This document shows positions 15,901 through 23,502 of a stretch of 64,000 bases of DNA, in pieces. Origin of the DNA: an uncultured Oscillospiraceae bacterium (GTDB lineage: Bacteria > Bacillota > Clostridia > Oscillospirales > Acutalibacteraceae); contig CAUDCW010000003.1 in the NCBI GenBank assembly GCA_958448165.1, forward strand, positions 1-64,000. Direction: 5' to 3'. Position 1 is the first letter of the stretch; every line of letters begins with the position of its first letter. The position numbers were made by a program, and so were the translations under genes. The notes under the pieces are model-generated. The model was not told the DNA's origin, ran no database searches, and saw only the letters and a program-made list of their open reading frames with translations.

Positions 15901-15930
15901 ATTTTAGCACAGCACCATTATTTTTGTCAA
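15901..15930 (-). promoter_or_regulatory. Promoter of mazF-recombinase-fold operon with operator motif
   Basis: On the minus strand TTGACA (15925-15930) and TAAAAT (15901-15906) are 18 bases apart. The -35 box is part of TGTGTATTGACA (15925-15936), an exact 12-mer also found over the early promoter at 35748-35759 and, with one change, beside the promoter of the recombinase at 36165. It may be a repressor operator. Confidence 0.72.
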
Positions 15931-15947
15931 TACACAAATTGACATTT

Positions 15948-16256
15948 TTAGCAAACTAATTTATATATTGATGATTTTTCTTTTCTTTTAGAAATACCTT
16001 CATTACAAGAAAAATAATAAACAATTCCCGTACTATTTTGGGATTTGAAAATCGAATCAATACTGCAAATATAAACCTCTTCGTTGAGCTTGTTTTTTAG
16101 GGTTATGTATTTTGATGTAACATCAATATATATATTATTGAATTGAAGACATAGCTGTAATGAGTTGGTCGGCAAGTTTGATTCAAGAACAAAATTATTT
16201 CGATTTTTAGTTTCTTCCCTCAAATCAAATAATGTAATTCGTTTCACACCATTCAT
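15948..16256 (-). CDS. LexA-box-controlled protein of unknown function (102 aa)
   Basis: A 102-residue protein with no recognised family: basic N-terminus (MNGVKRITLFDLREE), beta-rich centre (NNIYIDVTSKYITLKNKL) and a basic SKRKEKSSIYK tail. It has its own consensus promoter at 16298-16326 with a perfect LexA (DinR) box between promoter and gene, so it should be induced by DNA damage. A small SOS-induced gene facing the repressor-like operon could be an antirepressor or induction switch, which is inference. Confidence 0.6.
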   Translation of the reverse strand: MNGVKRITLFDLREETKNRNNFVLESNLPTNSLQLCLQFNNIYIDVTSKYITLKNKLNEEVYICSIDSIFKSQNSTGIVYYFSCNEGISKRKEKSSIYKLVC

Positions 16257-16273
16257 CTCCTGTACTTATATTC

Positions 16274-16285
16274 GAACATTTGTTC
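16274..16285 (-). promoter_or_regulatory. LexA (DinR) box
   Basis: GAAC-ATTT-GTTC (plus strand) is a perfect GAACN4GTTC palindrome, the core of the Firmicute SOS box. It lies 12 bases downstream of the -10 box of the promoter at 16298-16326, where bound LexA would block transcription. Confidence 0.75.
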
Positions 16286-16297
16286 TTTACAAACAAT

Positions 16298-16326
16298 ATT
16301 TTAGCATATTTTTTATGTAGTGTCAA
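16298..16326 (-). promoter_or_regulatory. Consensus sigma-A promoter
   Basis: Minus strand TTGACA (16321-16326), 17-base spacer, TAAAAT (16298-16303). It drives the 102-residue SOS-type gene. Confidence 0.75.
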
Positions 16327-16351
16327 TTATAGAATTGAAGTTTTATTGTTG

Positions 16352-16375
16352 CGGTGTTCTGAATTTTGAACACCG
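16352..16375. terminator. Hairpin between convergent/successive units
   Basis: CGGTGTTC, 8-base loop, GAACACCG: a perfect 8-bp stem downstream of the membrane-protein gene. T-tracts on both sides are weak, so termination is likely but not certain. Confidence 0.45.
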
Positions 16376-16424
16376 TAATTTATGTCGCTAAGAAAAATTC
16401 AATTGTTTTGGTTGCATTATCATT

Positions 16425-17264
16425 CTAATCACCTTCTTCCTCATAATATTTACTCCATCCAGAATGTAAAAATATATCGTATTTGTCTCGGAAAATCCGC
16501 TTTAATCTTGAACGACATTTTTTGTAATTATTATTGTCTTCTAAGCTTAGATATTTTGAATTAGCAACAAACAAATCGTTTGCGTTAATGTAGTTATCAT
16601 AATCAGACTTGTTTTCTTTAACATCATAACGCCTATATTTTAAACCGAGAAGTTTCATTAAATAATATTTCTCAATAATTAGTGCAGTTTTGCGTTCTTC
16701 TCGAAAGTCTCTATATTTCTGGGGATAACTTTCACTGTTATTTATCATACATTTGCTTCTTCTTAAACTTAAGAATGGGGGTAATACTTTACTTCCACCG
16801 GGAAGAATGTCTACACCAACATAAGTTAAAAATTCTGTTATTCTGACACACAGCCAATCGTAACACTCTTGTACTGACACTTTCTCAGGTACTCCTCCTG
16901 CACTTGTCCAAAATGGACTTGACTTATCTGTGTAAATCTTATCAATGAAAATGTCGTCAAATTGAAAATTTGGAATTTCTGTTTGTTCAGAAAGAATTTT
17001 TCTAAGTTTTATTCCGTCTTCGTTAGAGCGAATTGCAATCCAACCTTTGTTGTCTCTAACTTTTATGTATATAACTAAGCAAATTATTGCAATAAGAAAC
17101 AAGATGGCGGCAGGTTGTATTGCGTTAGTTTGAATAAGCCAGTAGATTACTGCTATGGTTAATACAAAACCTAAAATACAACCAATAACTTCCCAGTAGC
17201 CTTCCTTACAAAGCATAAAGATAACAAACGCCAGTCCTAAAATGACCCATAAAAACTCTCCCAT
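16425..17264 (-). CDS. Membrane-anchored protein, unknown
   Basis: About 279 residues. The first 90 contain three hydrophobic segments (WVILGLAFVIFML; VIGCILGFVLTIAVIYWLI; AAILFLIAIICLVIYI), then a long soluble part (KVRDNKGWIAIRS...) with many charged residues and a C-terminal ASP/TYR-rich tail. No enzyme motif was recognised. The start (MGEFLWV) has GAGGTG upstream. It overlaps the preceding small coiled-coil gene region by none but follows it within 12 bases. Possibly a superinfection or host-interaction factor. Confidence 0.6.
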   Translation of the reverse strand: MGEFLWVILGLAFVIFMLCKEGYWEVIGCILGFVLTIAVIYWLIQTNAIQPAAILFLIAIICLVIYIKVRDNKGWIAIRSNEDGIKLRKILSEQTEIPNFQFDDIFIDKIYTDKSSPFWTSAGGVPEKVSVQECYDWLCVRITEFLTYVGVDILPGGSKVLPPFLSLRRSKCMINNSESYPQKYRDFREERKTALIIEKYYLMKLLGLKYRRYDVKENKSDYDNYINANDLFVANSKYLSLEDNNNYKKCRSRLKRIFRDKYDIFLHSGWSKYYEEEGD

Positions 17265-17275
17265 TATGTAGCACC

Positions 17276-17506
17276 TCAATTCATAGCGTCATTAATATTC
17301 TCTTTTGCTTCTTCGATACAGTCCATAGCTGACTGGAGATTGTCTATTGCTTCTTCCATAGCAGAAGCTCGGTCGCTGTCTTGGAGGTTCTCTGGTATAT
17401 TGTCTAAACAGTCTTGTTCCTCGCTTTGAGCAGCTTCGACTATATCCAGAGCGTTTTGGAGTAGTTCAATAGCCTTTTTTAATGTAGTTCTTCTTGTAGC
17501 GTTCAT
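17276..17506 (-). CDS. Small helical protein (76 aa)
   Basis: Almost wholly helical and acidic, with repeats of the pattern LLQNALDIVEAA and LQSAMDCIEEAKENI that suggest an antiparallel coiled coil. Similar short proteins occur in clostridial phages; function unknown. The second ATG (MNATRRTTLKK) is preferred because AAAGGTGAAA precedes it. Confidence 0.6.
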   Translation of the reverse strand: MNATRRTTLKKAIELLQNALDIVEAAQSEEQDCLDNIPENLQDSDRASAMEEAIDNLQSAMDCIEEAKENINDAMN

Positions 17507-17575
17507 TAATTTCACCTTTCCTTAATAGTGTTATATTTTCATTATAATGCTCTTGGTGATATTTGCAATATATTT

Positions 17576-17746
17576 TTAGTTAATATGTTTTATATTTTGT
17601 TTATTTTTTCGTCTTTGGTTGCGATTTAAGTAGCCTTTTGCCCATTTACACCATTTTGGAGATATACAGAAAATACCTTTGTGATACAGAAGTTCTTGAA
17701 TACTAATTTCTTTCCCTGTTGCTCTTTTGAATTCTGATTTTCTCAT
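17576..17746 (-). CDS. Small basic protein (56 aa)
   Basis: Starts MRKSEFKRAT after a GAGGAG site and ends in a very basic tail (RNQRRKNKQNIK), which suggests nucleic-acid contact. It overlaps nothing and follows the 111-residue gene by a few bases. No family recognised. Confidence 0.5.
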   Translation of the reverse strand: MRKSEFKRATGKEISIQELLYHKGIFCISPKWCKWAKGYLNRNQRRKNKQNIKHIN

Positions 17747-17762
17747 ACACCTCTCCTCGCTA

Positions 17763-18098
17763 TCACTCAAATTCATCGCCGTTTTGTATTAAACACTTTG
17801 AGCAATCGTTAGTGTGAAAACAACTCCAATGACCAATATATTCACTTCTGAGCAAGCGTCTTTGTTTCATAGGCAAGGCGAGGTATTCTTCGCATATTAG
17901 TTTACCAATTATTGCTTCAGGTTTTGTTGGGTTTGATAAACACTCCTTAAGACAGTAAATAATACTATCGTCATCATAATTATCATCGTCCAGAAGAATG
18001 TGTAACATACCACCTGCATTACATCCTTCTAAATTATAGAGACAACCAATATATTCCCGTATTACATCAAGGTGTTTGTTATAATATTTACAAACCAT
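17763..18098 (-). CDS. Hypothetical phage protein (111 aa)
   Basis: Mainly helical; five scattered cysteines in the C-terminal third (CFHTNDCSKC) may bind metal. An acidic run (LLDDDNYDDDS) lies in the centre. No family recognised; supported by position and ribosome site. Confidence 0.55.
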   Translation of the reverse strand: MVCKYYNKHLDVIREYIGCLYNLEGCNAGGMLHILLDDDNYDDDSIIYCLKECLSNPTKPEAIIGKLICEEYLALPMKQRRLLRSEYIGHWSCFHTNDCSKCLIQNGDEFE

Positions 18099-18118
18099 TT
18101 TATCACTCCAATTACTTT

Positions 18119-18409
18119 TTATAGATAGTTTAATTCAATTTTTAATCCTCTTGTTAATACTTGAATCATTTGAAGAACATCGTTATTGTCATATACTCTA
18201 AATAAAGAGTCATCTTTATATTCTTCTATATTCCAATCAAAATCAAATATCTCTCCGTCTACCGGACTAACATATGTCGCTCCAAAACTTCCGTCTGTAA
18301 CCATAATTGGGGTAGTGGCAATGTGTGGAATATATTCTTCAAATACAATTCCACCATCAGGAAATTCTTCCATTAAATTTTTCATTTGAATTTTTGATAA
18401 AATTTTCAT
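18119..18409 (-). CDS. Hypothetical phage protein (96 aa)
   Basis: A mixed alpha/beta protein (GGIVFEEYIPHIATTPIMVTDGSFGATYVSP-like centre) with an acidic middle. No recognised domain. Co-directional with tight spacing. Confidence 0.55.
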   Translation of the reverse strand: MKILSKIQMKNLMEEFPDGGIVFEEYIPHIATTPIMVTDGSFGATYVSPVDGEIFDFDWNIEEYKDDSLFRVYDNNDVLQMIQVLTRGLKIELNYL

Positions 18410-18430
18410 TAATACTCACCCTCTTAAAAA

Positions 18431-18886
18431 TCATATTTTTTCTTTCTTATATCTTTTAGACTTGTCAAGACATTCTTGAAGCCGAGACTTTTTCCCAAAC
18501 CTCATTTTATTCTCACCTTTCTTGATTCTTGTATTCATACCAGTAGCCTTCAGTCGTTCCGGCATACCATTTTTATACGCCAACTTGCTCATATGGTCTG
18601 AGTATATATGCTCTGTTGTTTTTGCCGAATTACAAAGACCAAACTCCTTTTTGTATTCTGAGATAGTCATATGGTGGCTTTCCTTAATGTGACTACCAAG
18701 CCGTTTATAGGCTCTGCCACAAATATGACAAATAACAAAACCTCTCGAATCGTAGGCAATTTCACCGGGATTCGGAGGTTTATTTTCTGTGCCACCTTTA
18801 TGAAAATACACATAACACCCTTGACACGAGTGTTCTGGGTATACTCTTCCATTGATGGTTTTCCCACATTTGCGACAAATACTCAT
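18431..18886 (-). CDS. MucR/Ros-like zinc-finger protein
   Basis: Around 151 residues. Two CxxC pairs near the N-terminus (CRKCGK; CQGC) precede VICHICGRAYKRLGSHIKESHHMTISEYKKEFGL near residues 51-84, which is the C2H2-like Ros/MucR finger followed by the MTxxEYxxxFGL helix. The C-terminus is basic (TRIKKGENKMRFGKKS). Such phage proteins are probable DNA-binding regulators; the target is unknown. Confidence 0.75.
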   Translation of the reverse strand: MSICRKCGKTINGRVYPEHSCQGCYVYFHKGGTENKPPNPGEIAYDSRGFVICHICGRAYKRLGSHIKESHHMTISEYKKEFGLCNSAKTTEHIYSDHMSKLAYKNGMPERLKATGMNTRIKKGENKMRFGKKSRLQECLDKSKRYKKEKI

Positions 18887-18948
18887 ATATTTCACCCTCT
18901 CAATATCATATTATATTAGAGCTAAACACATCAAGATATATGCAGCGT

Positions 18949-19740
18949 TTACAATTCAATGTTCATCCATCGCTTATTTTTACAGTATTTCCACTGAATT
19001 TCATCGCTAAAGCTTCGCACTTCGATGTCCTCTACTTTTTCACGCTCTAATATCCAGTCCCTATACGCTTTCTTTTCTTTGTCAGATATTTCATTTCTCT
19101 TAGCCCACATATCTAATACCCTATCTATTTGCTCAACCGACCAATCATAATCAGAGAGATTAGCCTGCCTTTCCAGTTCGGCGTAGTAATCGTCAACCAC
19201 TCTTTGAGCGTCTTCGTATGTTGTGTAAACCTCGTGACAATTAACGGAAATGTAACATTTTTCCGTTTTGTCGTATTTGCGAATGATACGCCAACCATTC
19301 TCTCTGCTTATTTCTGCTTCAATTTTAGCGTGGTCATTATCTTGAACATTTACAAAAATACCATTTTCATAGAGCCATAGAATATCATCTGGATTTTCTA
19401 TCTTGCGAGATTTCAACTCTTCTTGGAGAGGCAAGAACGAAATTTCAAACAGTTGCGTGTTATACGAATAACCTTTTGGAAGTTTTTTCCACGCAGTCGG
19501 CGTTTCAAATTCTTTCCTCGGAATACCGTTTATCAGCATCCTGTCGGCAAGCTCTACTAATTGTAGGCAAATTGCAGATACATAATGTTCTTTTACTATA
19601 CCAAAGTCAACACACCAATCGTTACCTCTCTTTTTTACATAATACCCCACACTCCCAATAGGGATTTCTTTTCCATTTAAATTCAAGCCTCGTGACTTAA
19701 AGAAATCCTCTTTTTCTTTGTCAGAAATTAATCCTGCCAT
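18949..19740 (-). CDS. Hypothetical phage protein (263 aa)
   Basis: A 263-residue protein with no recognised enzyme motif. A possible SPR-type domain reads NGWRIIRKYDKTEKCYISVNCHEVYTTYEDAQRVVDDYY, and the C-terminal third is helical and charged (EISDKEKKAYRDWILERE). It overlaps the small membrane protein gene by 13 bases. Function unknown. Confidence 0.6.
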   Translation of the reverse strand: MAGLISDKEKEDFFKSRGLNLNGKEIPIGSVGYYVKKRGNDWCVDFGIVKEHYVSAICLQLVELADRMLINGIPRKEFETPTAWKKLPKGYSYNTQLFEISFLPLQEELKSRKIENPDDILWLYENGIFVNVQDNDHAKIEAEISRENGWRIIRKYDKTEKCYISVNCHEVYTTYEDAQRVVDDYYAELERQANLSDYDWSVEQIDRVLDMWAKRNEISDKEKKAYRDWILEREKVEDIEVRSFSDEIQWKYCKNKRWMNIEL

Positions 19741-19850
19741 TTTTTATCCTCCTTATATATCTCGTCACTGTCTTTTGAAGCAACAAGCAAAGATGTTATC
19801 ACAATTCCAATACAAGCACCCACGACAAGACCAATTACAAATCCAAGCAA
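19728..19850 (-). CDS. Single-span membrane peptide (about 40 aa)
   Basis: Probably begins at TTG (19850) with GGAGTGAT 3-5 bases upstream, or GTG at 19859. It is one hydrophobic glycine-rich helix (LLGFVIGLVVGACIGIVITSLLV) followed by a charged tail (KDSDEIYKEDKKWQD). The open frame continues upstream only because it reads through the tRNA. Small membrane peptides of this shape occur in many phages. Confidence 0.5.
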   Translation of the reverse strand: MLGFVIGLVVGACIGIVITSLLVASKDSDEIYKEDKKWQD

Positions 19851-19877
19851 AAATATCACTCCTATATTTTTTATTTT

Positions 19878-19951
19878 TGGCTGAGCTGGTGGGAATTGAA
19901 CCCACGATAACGGAGTCAAAGTCCGTTGCCTTACCTCTTGGCTACAGCTCA
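19878..19951 (-). tRNA. tRNA-Gln (UUG)
   Basis: Acceptor arms TGAGCTG/CAGCTCA, D arm GTAGCCAAGAGGTAAGGC, anticodon stem ACGGA/TCCGT around loop CTTTGAC (anticodon TTG), T arm GTGGGTTCAATTCCCAC, discriminator G and encoded CCA. All parts are canonical, giving a 74-base gene including CCA. Confidence 0.95.
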
Positions 19952-20043
19952 ATATTAATGCTCTTTTAACTTTGCATAGAGAGCTAACTATGCGGTCAAT
20001 CACCTTTATCCTCTGCGTTCTTTATAAATATTTTGCCAGAAAA

Positions 20044-21622
20044 CCCATGGTCTTTAGACCGTGGGATGAATGTCATTATACCACTTTTACATTTTGCAGC
20101 ATTTGCGTTGTTCTTGCCGTAATTCGCTTGCAATTACATAACTTCGGCGTTTTGTATCCTTTTGGCATATTTGAAAAATCAACTTTTTTCCCATCTATAT
20201 CCATTAGGATTGCATAGCCAGATGACATTCTGCCTTTAATAAAATATTCTTTTCCGAGATATTTGACCTTATCGAATTTTTTGAAACCACATATTTTACC
20301 GGTAGTTATGTGTCGCTCTGAGCGTACGCCTTTCGTTTTTTGAAAATCACCATCTGGAACACACTTTTTCTTATAAAGTTCACTCTTTAGTTTAAACATA
20401 TTGCCCTGCGTTGATATAACACAGGCATCATAAAAATGTTCTTTTTCTACGCCAATCTGTAAACGGTTTGCTTTGGTTATATATCCAAATGTTTCAATAG
20501 CGTTTGGATATAACGCAAATAGCCGCTTACGGATAATATTCATCTGTGTGGCATATTTAAGATTGCCTTTCACCTTACCGCTTAAATTTAATTTAATCAT
20601 TCCATTATGTAATTTCTTATGACAAGTGCTGCAAAGTGTTATTAGATTTTCTTCGTTATCTGAACCGCCCTGACTGCGAAAAATAATATGGTGAACCTCT
20701 AACTTGCTATCCTTATGTTTTCCCTTACAATGCTGACAAGTATAATTATCACGATTAAGAACCATTGCTTTTGTATTCTCAAAACCATAATTCTTACCTT
20801 TCTGATAACCCCAATGTCTTATTTTTGGATTTGCAAGATTTGGGTTTTGCATAAGATTTGTATCAAATTGACCCGTTTCAAAAACCATAGTTGTTATTGG
20901 AAGAATAGATTTAATATACTCTATTTCTTTAATGTGACTATGCAGCTTGCTTTGCATAGTTGGATTAAACCTGTTCACTCTTATAGAATTTCTTCGATTT
21001 AAAAACCTTGGCTTTCTATAACGTGTTTTACGGTTTCGTCTGCTTCTGCGATATTTTGCTCGTTGTTCCATTTTGTTTGAAATATCATCTCTGACAGTAA
21101 CTTCCGATGTATAGACAATGTTCCCATTACTATCGCTAACAGCAGTGCCTATAACTCCACTACCAGTATCTACACCAAGAGTTAGACTTTGAGTATAATT
21201 AGTAGTTTCATAAATTAATTTAATTGTAAACGGCTCACGCTTTTTAACTTTTGCCTTATTTTGTTTAAGTAATAATCTTGCGATTGTATTACTACAAGGC
21301 ATCAATGGTTTGTTATCTTTTGAGATTACATAAACCATAAATAAGTCACTCCTTATAAATGCTTTGTCAAACGACAAGTTATGCGTACTACACTGTACTG
21401 TTACCATACAGTTGTTCCGACTTCAACTCGACAATGATATATAGGCTTTTTAGGCACATATCACAAGGCTGTTCTTATTCCGACCTAACTTAAATATGTG
21501 CGATAGAGCAATAATCTGTTGCGTCAATTAAGGGTATCATGACCTATATATCGTAGCTACCTTTTCAGATAACTCAGTCTGGTAAACTATTTAACGGAAG
21601 CCCACTACCTTTAGGTGGTGGG
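20044..21622 (-). mobile_element. IscB/omegaRNA element (IS200/IS605-like, no transposase)
   Basis: The iscB gene and its upstream RNA are flanked by two similar subterminal hairpins: 21601-21622 on the left (upstream) end and 20044-20065 on the right end. Each has CCCA/TGGG-type bases, one internal mismatch and an AA loop. Such imperfect end hairpins are typical of IS200/IS605-family elements. No TnpA is present, so mobility would need a transposase in trans. Confidence 0.75.
20076..21338 (-). CDS. iscB: IscB RNA-guided nuclease
   Basis: A 420-residue IscB, ancestor-type relative of Cas9. The ATG follows AAGGAGTGA. Domains in order: PLMP motif at residues 11-14; RuvC-I LGVDTGSG with Asp57; arginine-rich bridge helix around 93-118 (YRRSRRNRKTRYRKPR); RuvC-II MVFETGQ with Glu154; HNH at about 200-244 with C201/C204, VHH 215-217 and CSTC 236-239; RuvC-III EHFYDACV with His301/Asp304; then the C-terminal TAM-interacting region. 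All catalytic residues are present, so the enzyme should be active with the omegaRNA encoded just upstream. Confidence 0.93.
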   Translation of the reverse strand: MVYVISKDNKPLMPCSNTIARLLLKQNKAKVKKREPFTIKLIYETTNYTQSLTLGVDTGSGVIGTAVSDSNGNIVYTSEVTVRDDISNKMEQRAKYRRSRRNRKTRYRKPRFLNRRNSIRVNRFNPTMQSKLHSHIKEIEYIKSILPITTMVFETGQFDTNLMQNPNLANPKIRHWGYQKGKNYGFENTKAMVLNRDNYTCQHCKGKHKDSKLEVHHIIFRSQGGSDNEENLITLCSTCHKKLHNGMIKLNLSGKVKGNLKYATQMNIIRKRLFALYPNAIETFGYITKANRLQIGVEKEHFYDACVISTQGNMFKLKSELYKKKCVPDGDFQKTKGVRSERHITTGKICGFKKFDKVKYLGKEYFIKGRMSSGYAILMDIDGKKVDFSNMPKGYKTPKLCNCKRITARTTQMLQNVKVV

Positions 21623-21630
21623 TAGTTCAC
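21339..21630 (-). ncRNA. omegaRNA (HEARO) of iscB
   Basis: No ORF fits the stretch upstream of iscB. On the minus strand it starts GTGAACTACCCACC, forms a strong hairpin (21601-21622), and continues through several further stems up to the iscB ribosome site. This is the place and shape of an IscB omegaRNA. The guide would be the ~16 bases just 5' of it (21631-21646, minus strand TGCATTATGGCGGTAT), which belong to the flanking structured RNA region. Confidence 0.7.
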
Positions 21631-21634
21631 ATAC

Positions 21635-22185
21635 CGCCATAATGCAATGCGATTTCGTAGGCTGTGCGCACTATTTCGCTATATTGCAATAGCTTAGCAC
21701 CTACTAAGGCTCTCTGGGTTTACAAACTCAGGTTGCCTTATTCAAAACTAAAGTGACCAAAACAATAATCAATTTATTTGAAGCTTAGCAGTGTTAAGTC
21801 TAACAAACTTGCAGACCCTACTACCCTACTAAACGCAAATGCTTTATCATTATATTTTTTATCTATCTTCTCTGGCGAAACATAGTTTGAGTGTTTGAAT
21901 TTTTGATTAGTAGAAAGTACGAGCTTTTGAATTCACAATGGTTGATTGGTGTCAACTATTTAGCGTATTAGCATTAACGACCATTAATCTTCTGCACTCC
22001 AAAGCTGGTGGAAACAAAAAACTATATACTTTTTCTTACTAAAATTTCAAATTCTCAATGGAAAGATAATCTTTCATTAGAATTGTGTTTCGCAGCGTTA
22101 CACTTCATCTGCGACTGAAGCAACTACTGTTCTGAATCACTTTAGTTCTGAAGAAGACAACCTAAGCGGTTGCCTTAATCTATCT
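21635..22185 (-). ncRNA. Large structured RNA candidate (ROOL/GOLLD-like)
   Basis: About 550 bases without a credible gene. Minus-strand pairing is extensive: TTCAGAACTAAAGTGA (22138-22153) pairs with TCACTTTAGTTTTGAA (21741-21756), closing a ~380-base domain; an 18-bp hairpin lies at 22048-22086; AAGGC..GCCTT with nested stems at about 21705-21740; GCTAT..ATAGC at about 21680. The position in a Firmicute phage near a tRNA fits the large ornate phage RNAs ROOL and GOLLD, but class membership was not tested. The IscB element sits between it and tRNA-Gln and may have cut its 3' end. Confidence 0.55.
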
Positions 22186-22264
22186 TACTCTTATCTAAGA
22201 ACGCTTCTATTACGTCCTCATATGAATCGTTCACATTAAAAACATAAGTAAAACACCTCTTTTG

Positions 22265-22654
22265 TTAATCTAAATATTCTAATTTTGCGAATATATCTGA
22301 CGGAATATTGTTTTTCCAAACATAGCTATTTTTGAGAATGTAGTTGTTATATGTGCTGGCAGTCTTATTCGCTCGCATTTTAGCTTGCTCTGCCCAGCTT
22401 TGTTTTTCTTCGCTTTCACTGTCTTTATATTGTTCGTATGTGAGTTTATCTGTATTATATGAAGAAATCATTGAGCGGCAAGTATCTTCTACCTTTTTTA
22501 GAGTGTCATAGTTTGTATTATCGTCTGCTTTCTGAACAGCGTGAAACCAATTGTTCCAAATAGCCTTGCCACTTGGTGTGGCTGTGAAGAATATACTCGC
22601 AAAGAGTATAACAACTAAAAATACGCATATAACAATTGCATTAATTTTACTCAT
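22265..22654 (-). CDS. Phage membrane-anchored helical protein
   Basis: A 129-residue protein: one N-terminal membrane helix (AIVICVFLVVILFASIFF) then a soluble helical part (GKAIWNNWFHAVQKADDNTNY... RSMISSYNTDKLTYEQYKDSE ... NKTASTYNNYILKNSYVWKNNIPSDI). The soluble motif is a recurring one in Firmicute phages, often beside a lipoprotein as here. Function unknown. Confidence 0.68.
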   Translation of the reverse strand: MSKINAIVICVFLVVILFASIFFTATPSGKAIWNNWFHAVQKADDNTNYDTLKKVEDTCRSMISSYNTDKLTYEQYKDSESEEKQSWAEQAKMRANKTASTYNNYILKNSYVWKNNIPSDIFAKLEYLD

Positions 22655-22657
22655 TTC

Positions 22658-23224
22658 TTATCGCTCCTTTGCTGTTTTAAGTACAGGTTCATCTACTTCA
22701 AACGGAATATCACTATACAGATAGTCTCCGCTCCACTCGATGTATTTGCCGTCAGTTGTAAAGAAGAAAATACCATTGTCATTTGCTCCATAAGAGCCAT
22801 CAACATCAGGCAGCCACTTATTATCTCTAATACCCGAAGCATTCATATCTCTCTCGTAATACTCGCTGTCGGGCGTTAAGAAACTATTAAGACTTGAAAC
22901 CTTGCCGTCCACAACAAAATTTCCTACTGCGACATTGCCGCTGAACAAAACGATATACCCGAGAGGCTTATCTACTTCACAAGGAAGTGAGTTTGCCTTT
23001 TCTCTTTGTCCGTTTACCCAATATGCTCGGCGAATAAGATTGTAGCGTTCGAGCGAATATTCAATATCTGAGGGAGTTGGTTGATTTTCCTGCAAGGTGT
23101 TACCAGCATCAGCCGTGCGAGCGACATCTGCCTTTGAGCCACTTGTGGGACTTTTTTCACAACCCATTAAGAATAAACCGCATAAGCTAATCGCTAAAAA
23201 AATTGATATAATTTTCTTTTTCAT
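22658..23224 (-). CDS. Putative phage lipoprotein (188 aa)
   Basis: Signal peptide KKKIISIFLAISLCGLFLMGC with a lipobox cysteine at residue 22, then a Ser/Thr-rich linker and a soluble domain (GYIVLFSGNVAVGNFVVDGKVSSLNSFL ... GIFFFTTDGKYIEWSGDYLYSDIPF). It should be exported and lipid-anchored. Gap to the membrane-protein gene is three bases. No enzyme motif; a surface or exclusion function is a guess. Confidence 0.68.
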   Translation of the reverse strand: MKKKIISIFLAISLCGLFLMGCEKSPTSGSKADVARTADAGNTLQENQPTPSDIEYSLERYNLIRRAYWVNGQREKANSLPCEVDKPLGYIVLFSGNVAVGNFVVDGKVSSLNSFLTPDSEYYERDMNASGIRDNKWLPDVDGSYGANDNGIFFFTTDGKYIEWSGDYLYSDIPFEVDEPVLKTAKER

Positions 23225-23235
23225 TTATTTCCTCC

Positions 23236-23502
23236 TTAATTTACACATTGATTTACACATTCGGCTTTCATTTGTTTGCTTACAACATCATATAATTGAC
23301 GAGCAGTTTGCTTGTACTGCTCTAAGAGATTACAGTAGTTTGAAATATTTTGCAAAAAATCACCTAATGAACTCCCAGTGTCTATACAAAACCAATGGCT
23401 TTTTCCGTCATTAAGATTTTTCTCAAATATACAGTAGTTTTCTATTGATGGAGAGATTGAAAAATTCGCCTCTTTAATTTTGTTAAATAAATCCTCATTC
23501 AT
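23236..23502 (-). CDS. Hypothetical phage protein (88 aa)
   Basis: Starts ATG eight bases inside the end of the upstream gene. Helical with a central IFEKNLNDGKSHWFCIDTG beta turn. No recognised domain. Ends CVNQCVN. Confidence 0.5.
   Translation of the reverse strand: MNEDLFNKIKEANFSISPSIENYCIFEKNLNDGKSHWFCIDTGSSLGDFLQNISNYCNLLEQYKQTARQLYDVVSKQMKAECVNQCVN

Noticed and set aside
19851..20003. ORF extension of the small membrane peptide to 20003
   Set aside because: The extra codons are the tRNA-Gln gene read in frame; a tRNA with canonical arms explains them.
22175..22234. 19-codon frame starting GTG before the large RNA
   Set aside because: The peptide (VNDSYEDVIEAFLDKSKID) looks protein-like but has no ribosome site at proper spacing and no homology that I can name; left unannotated.
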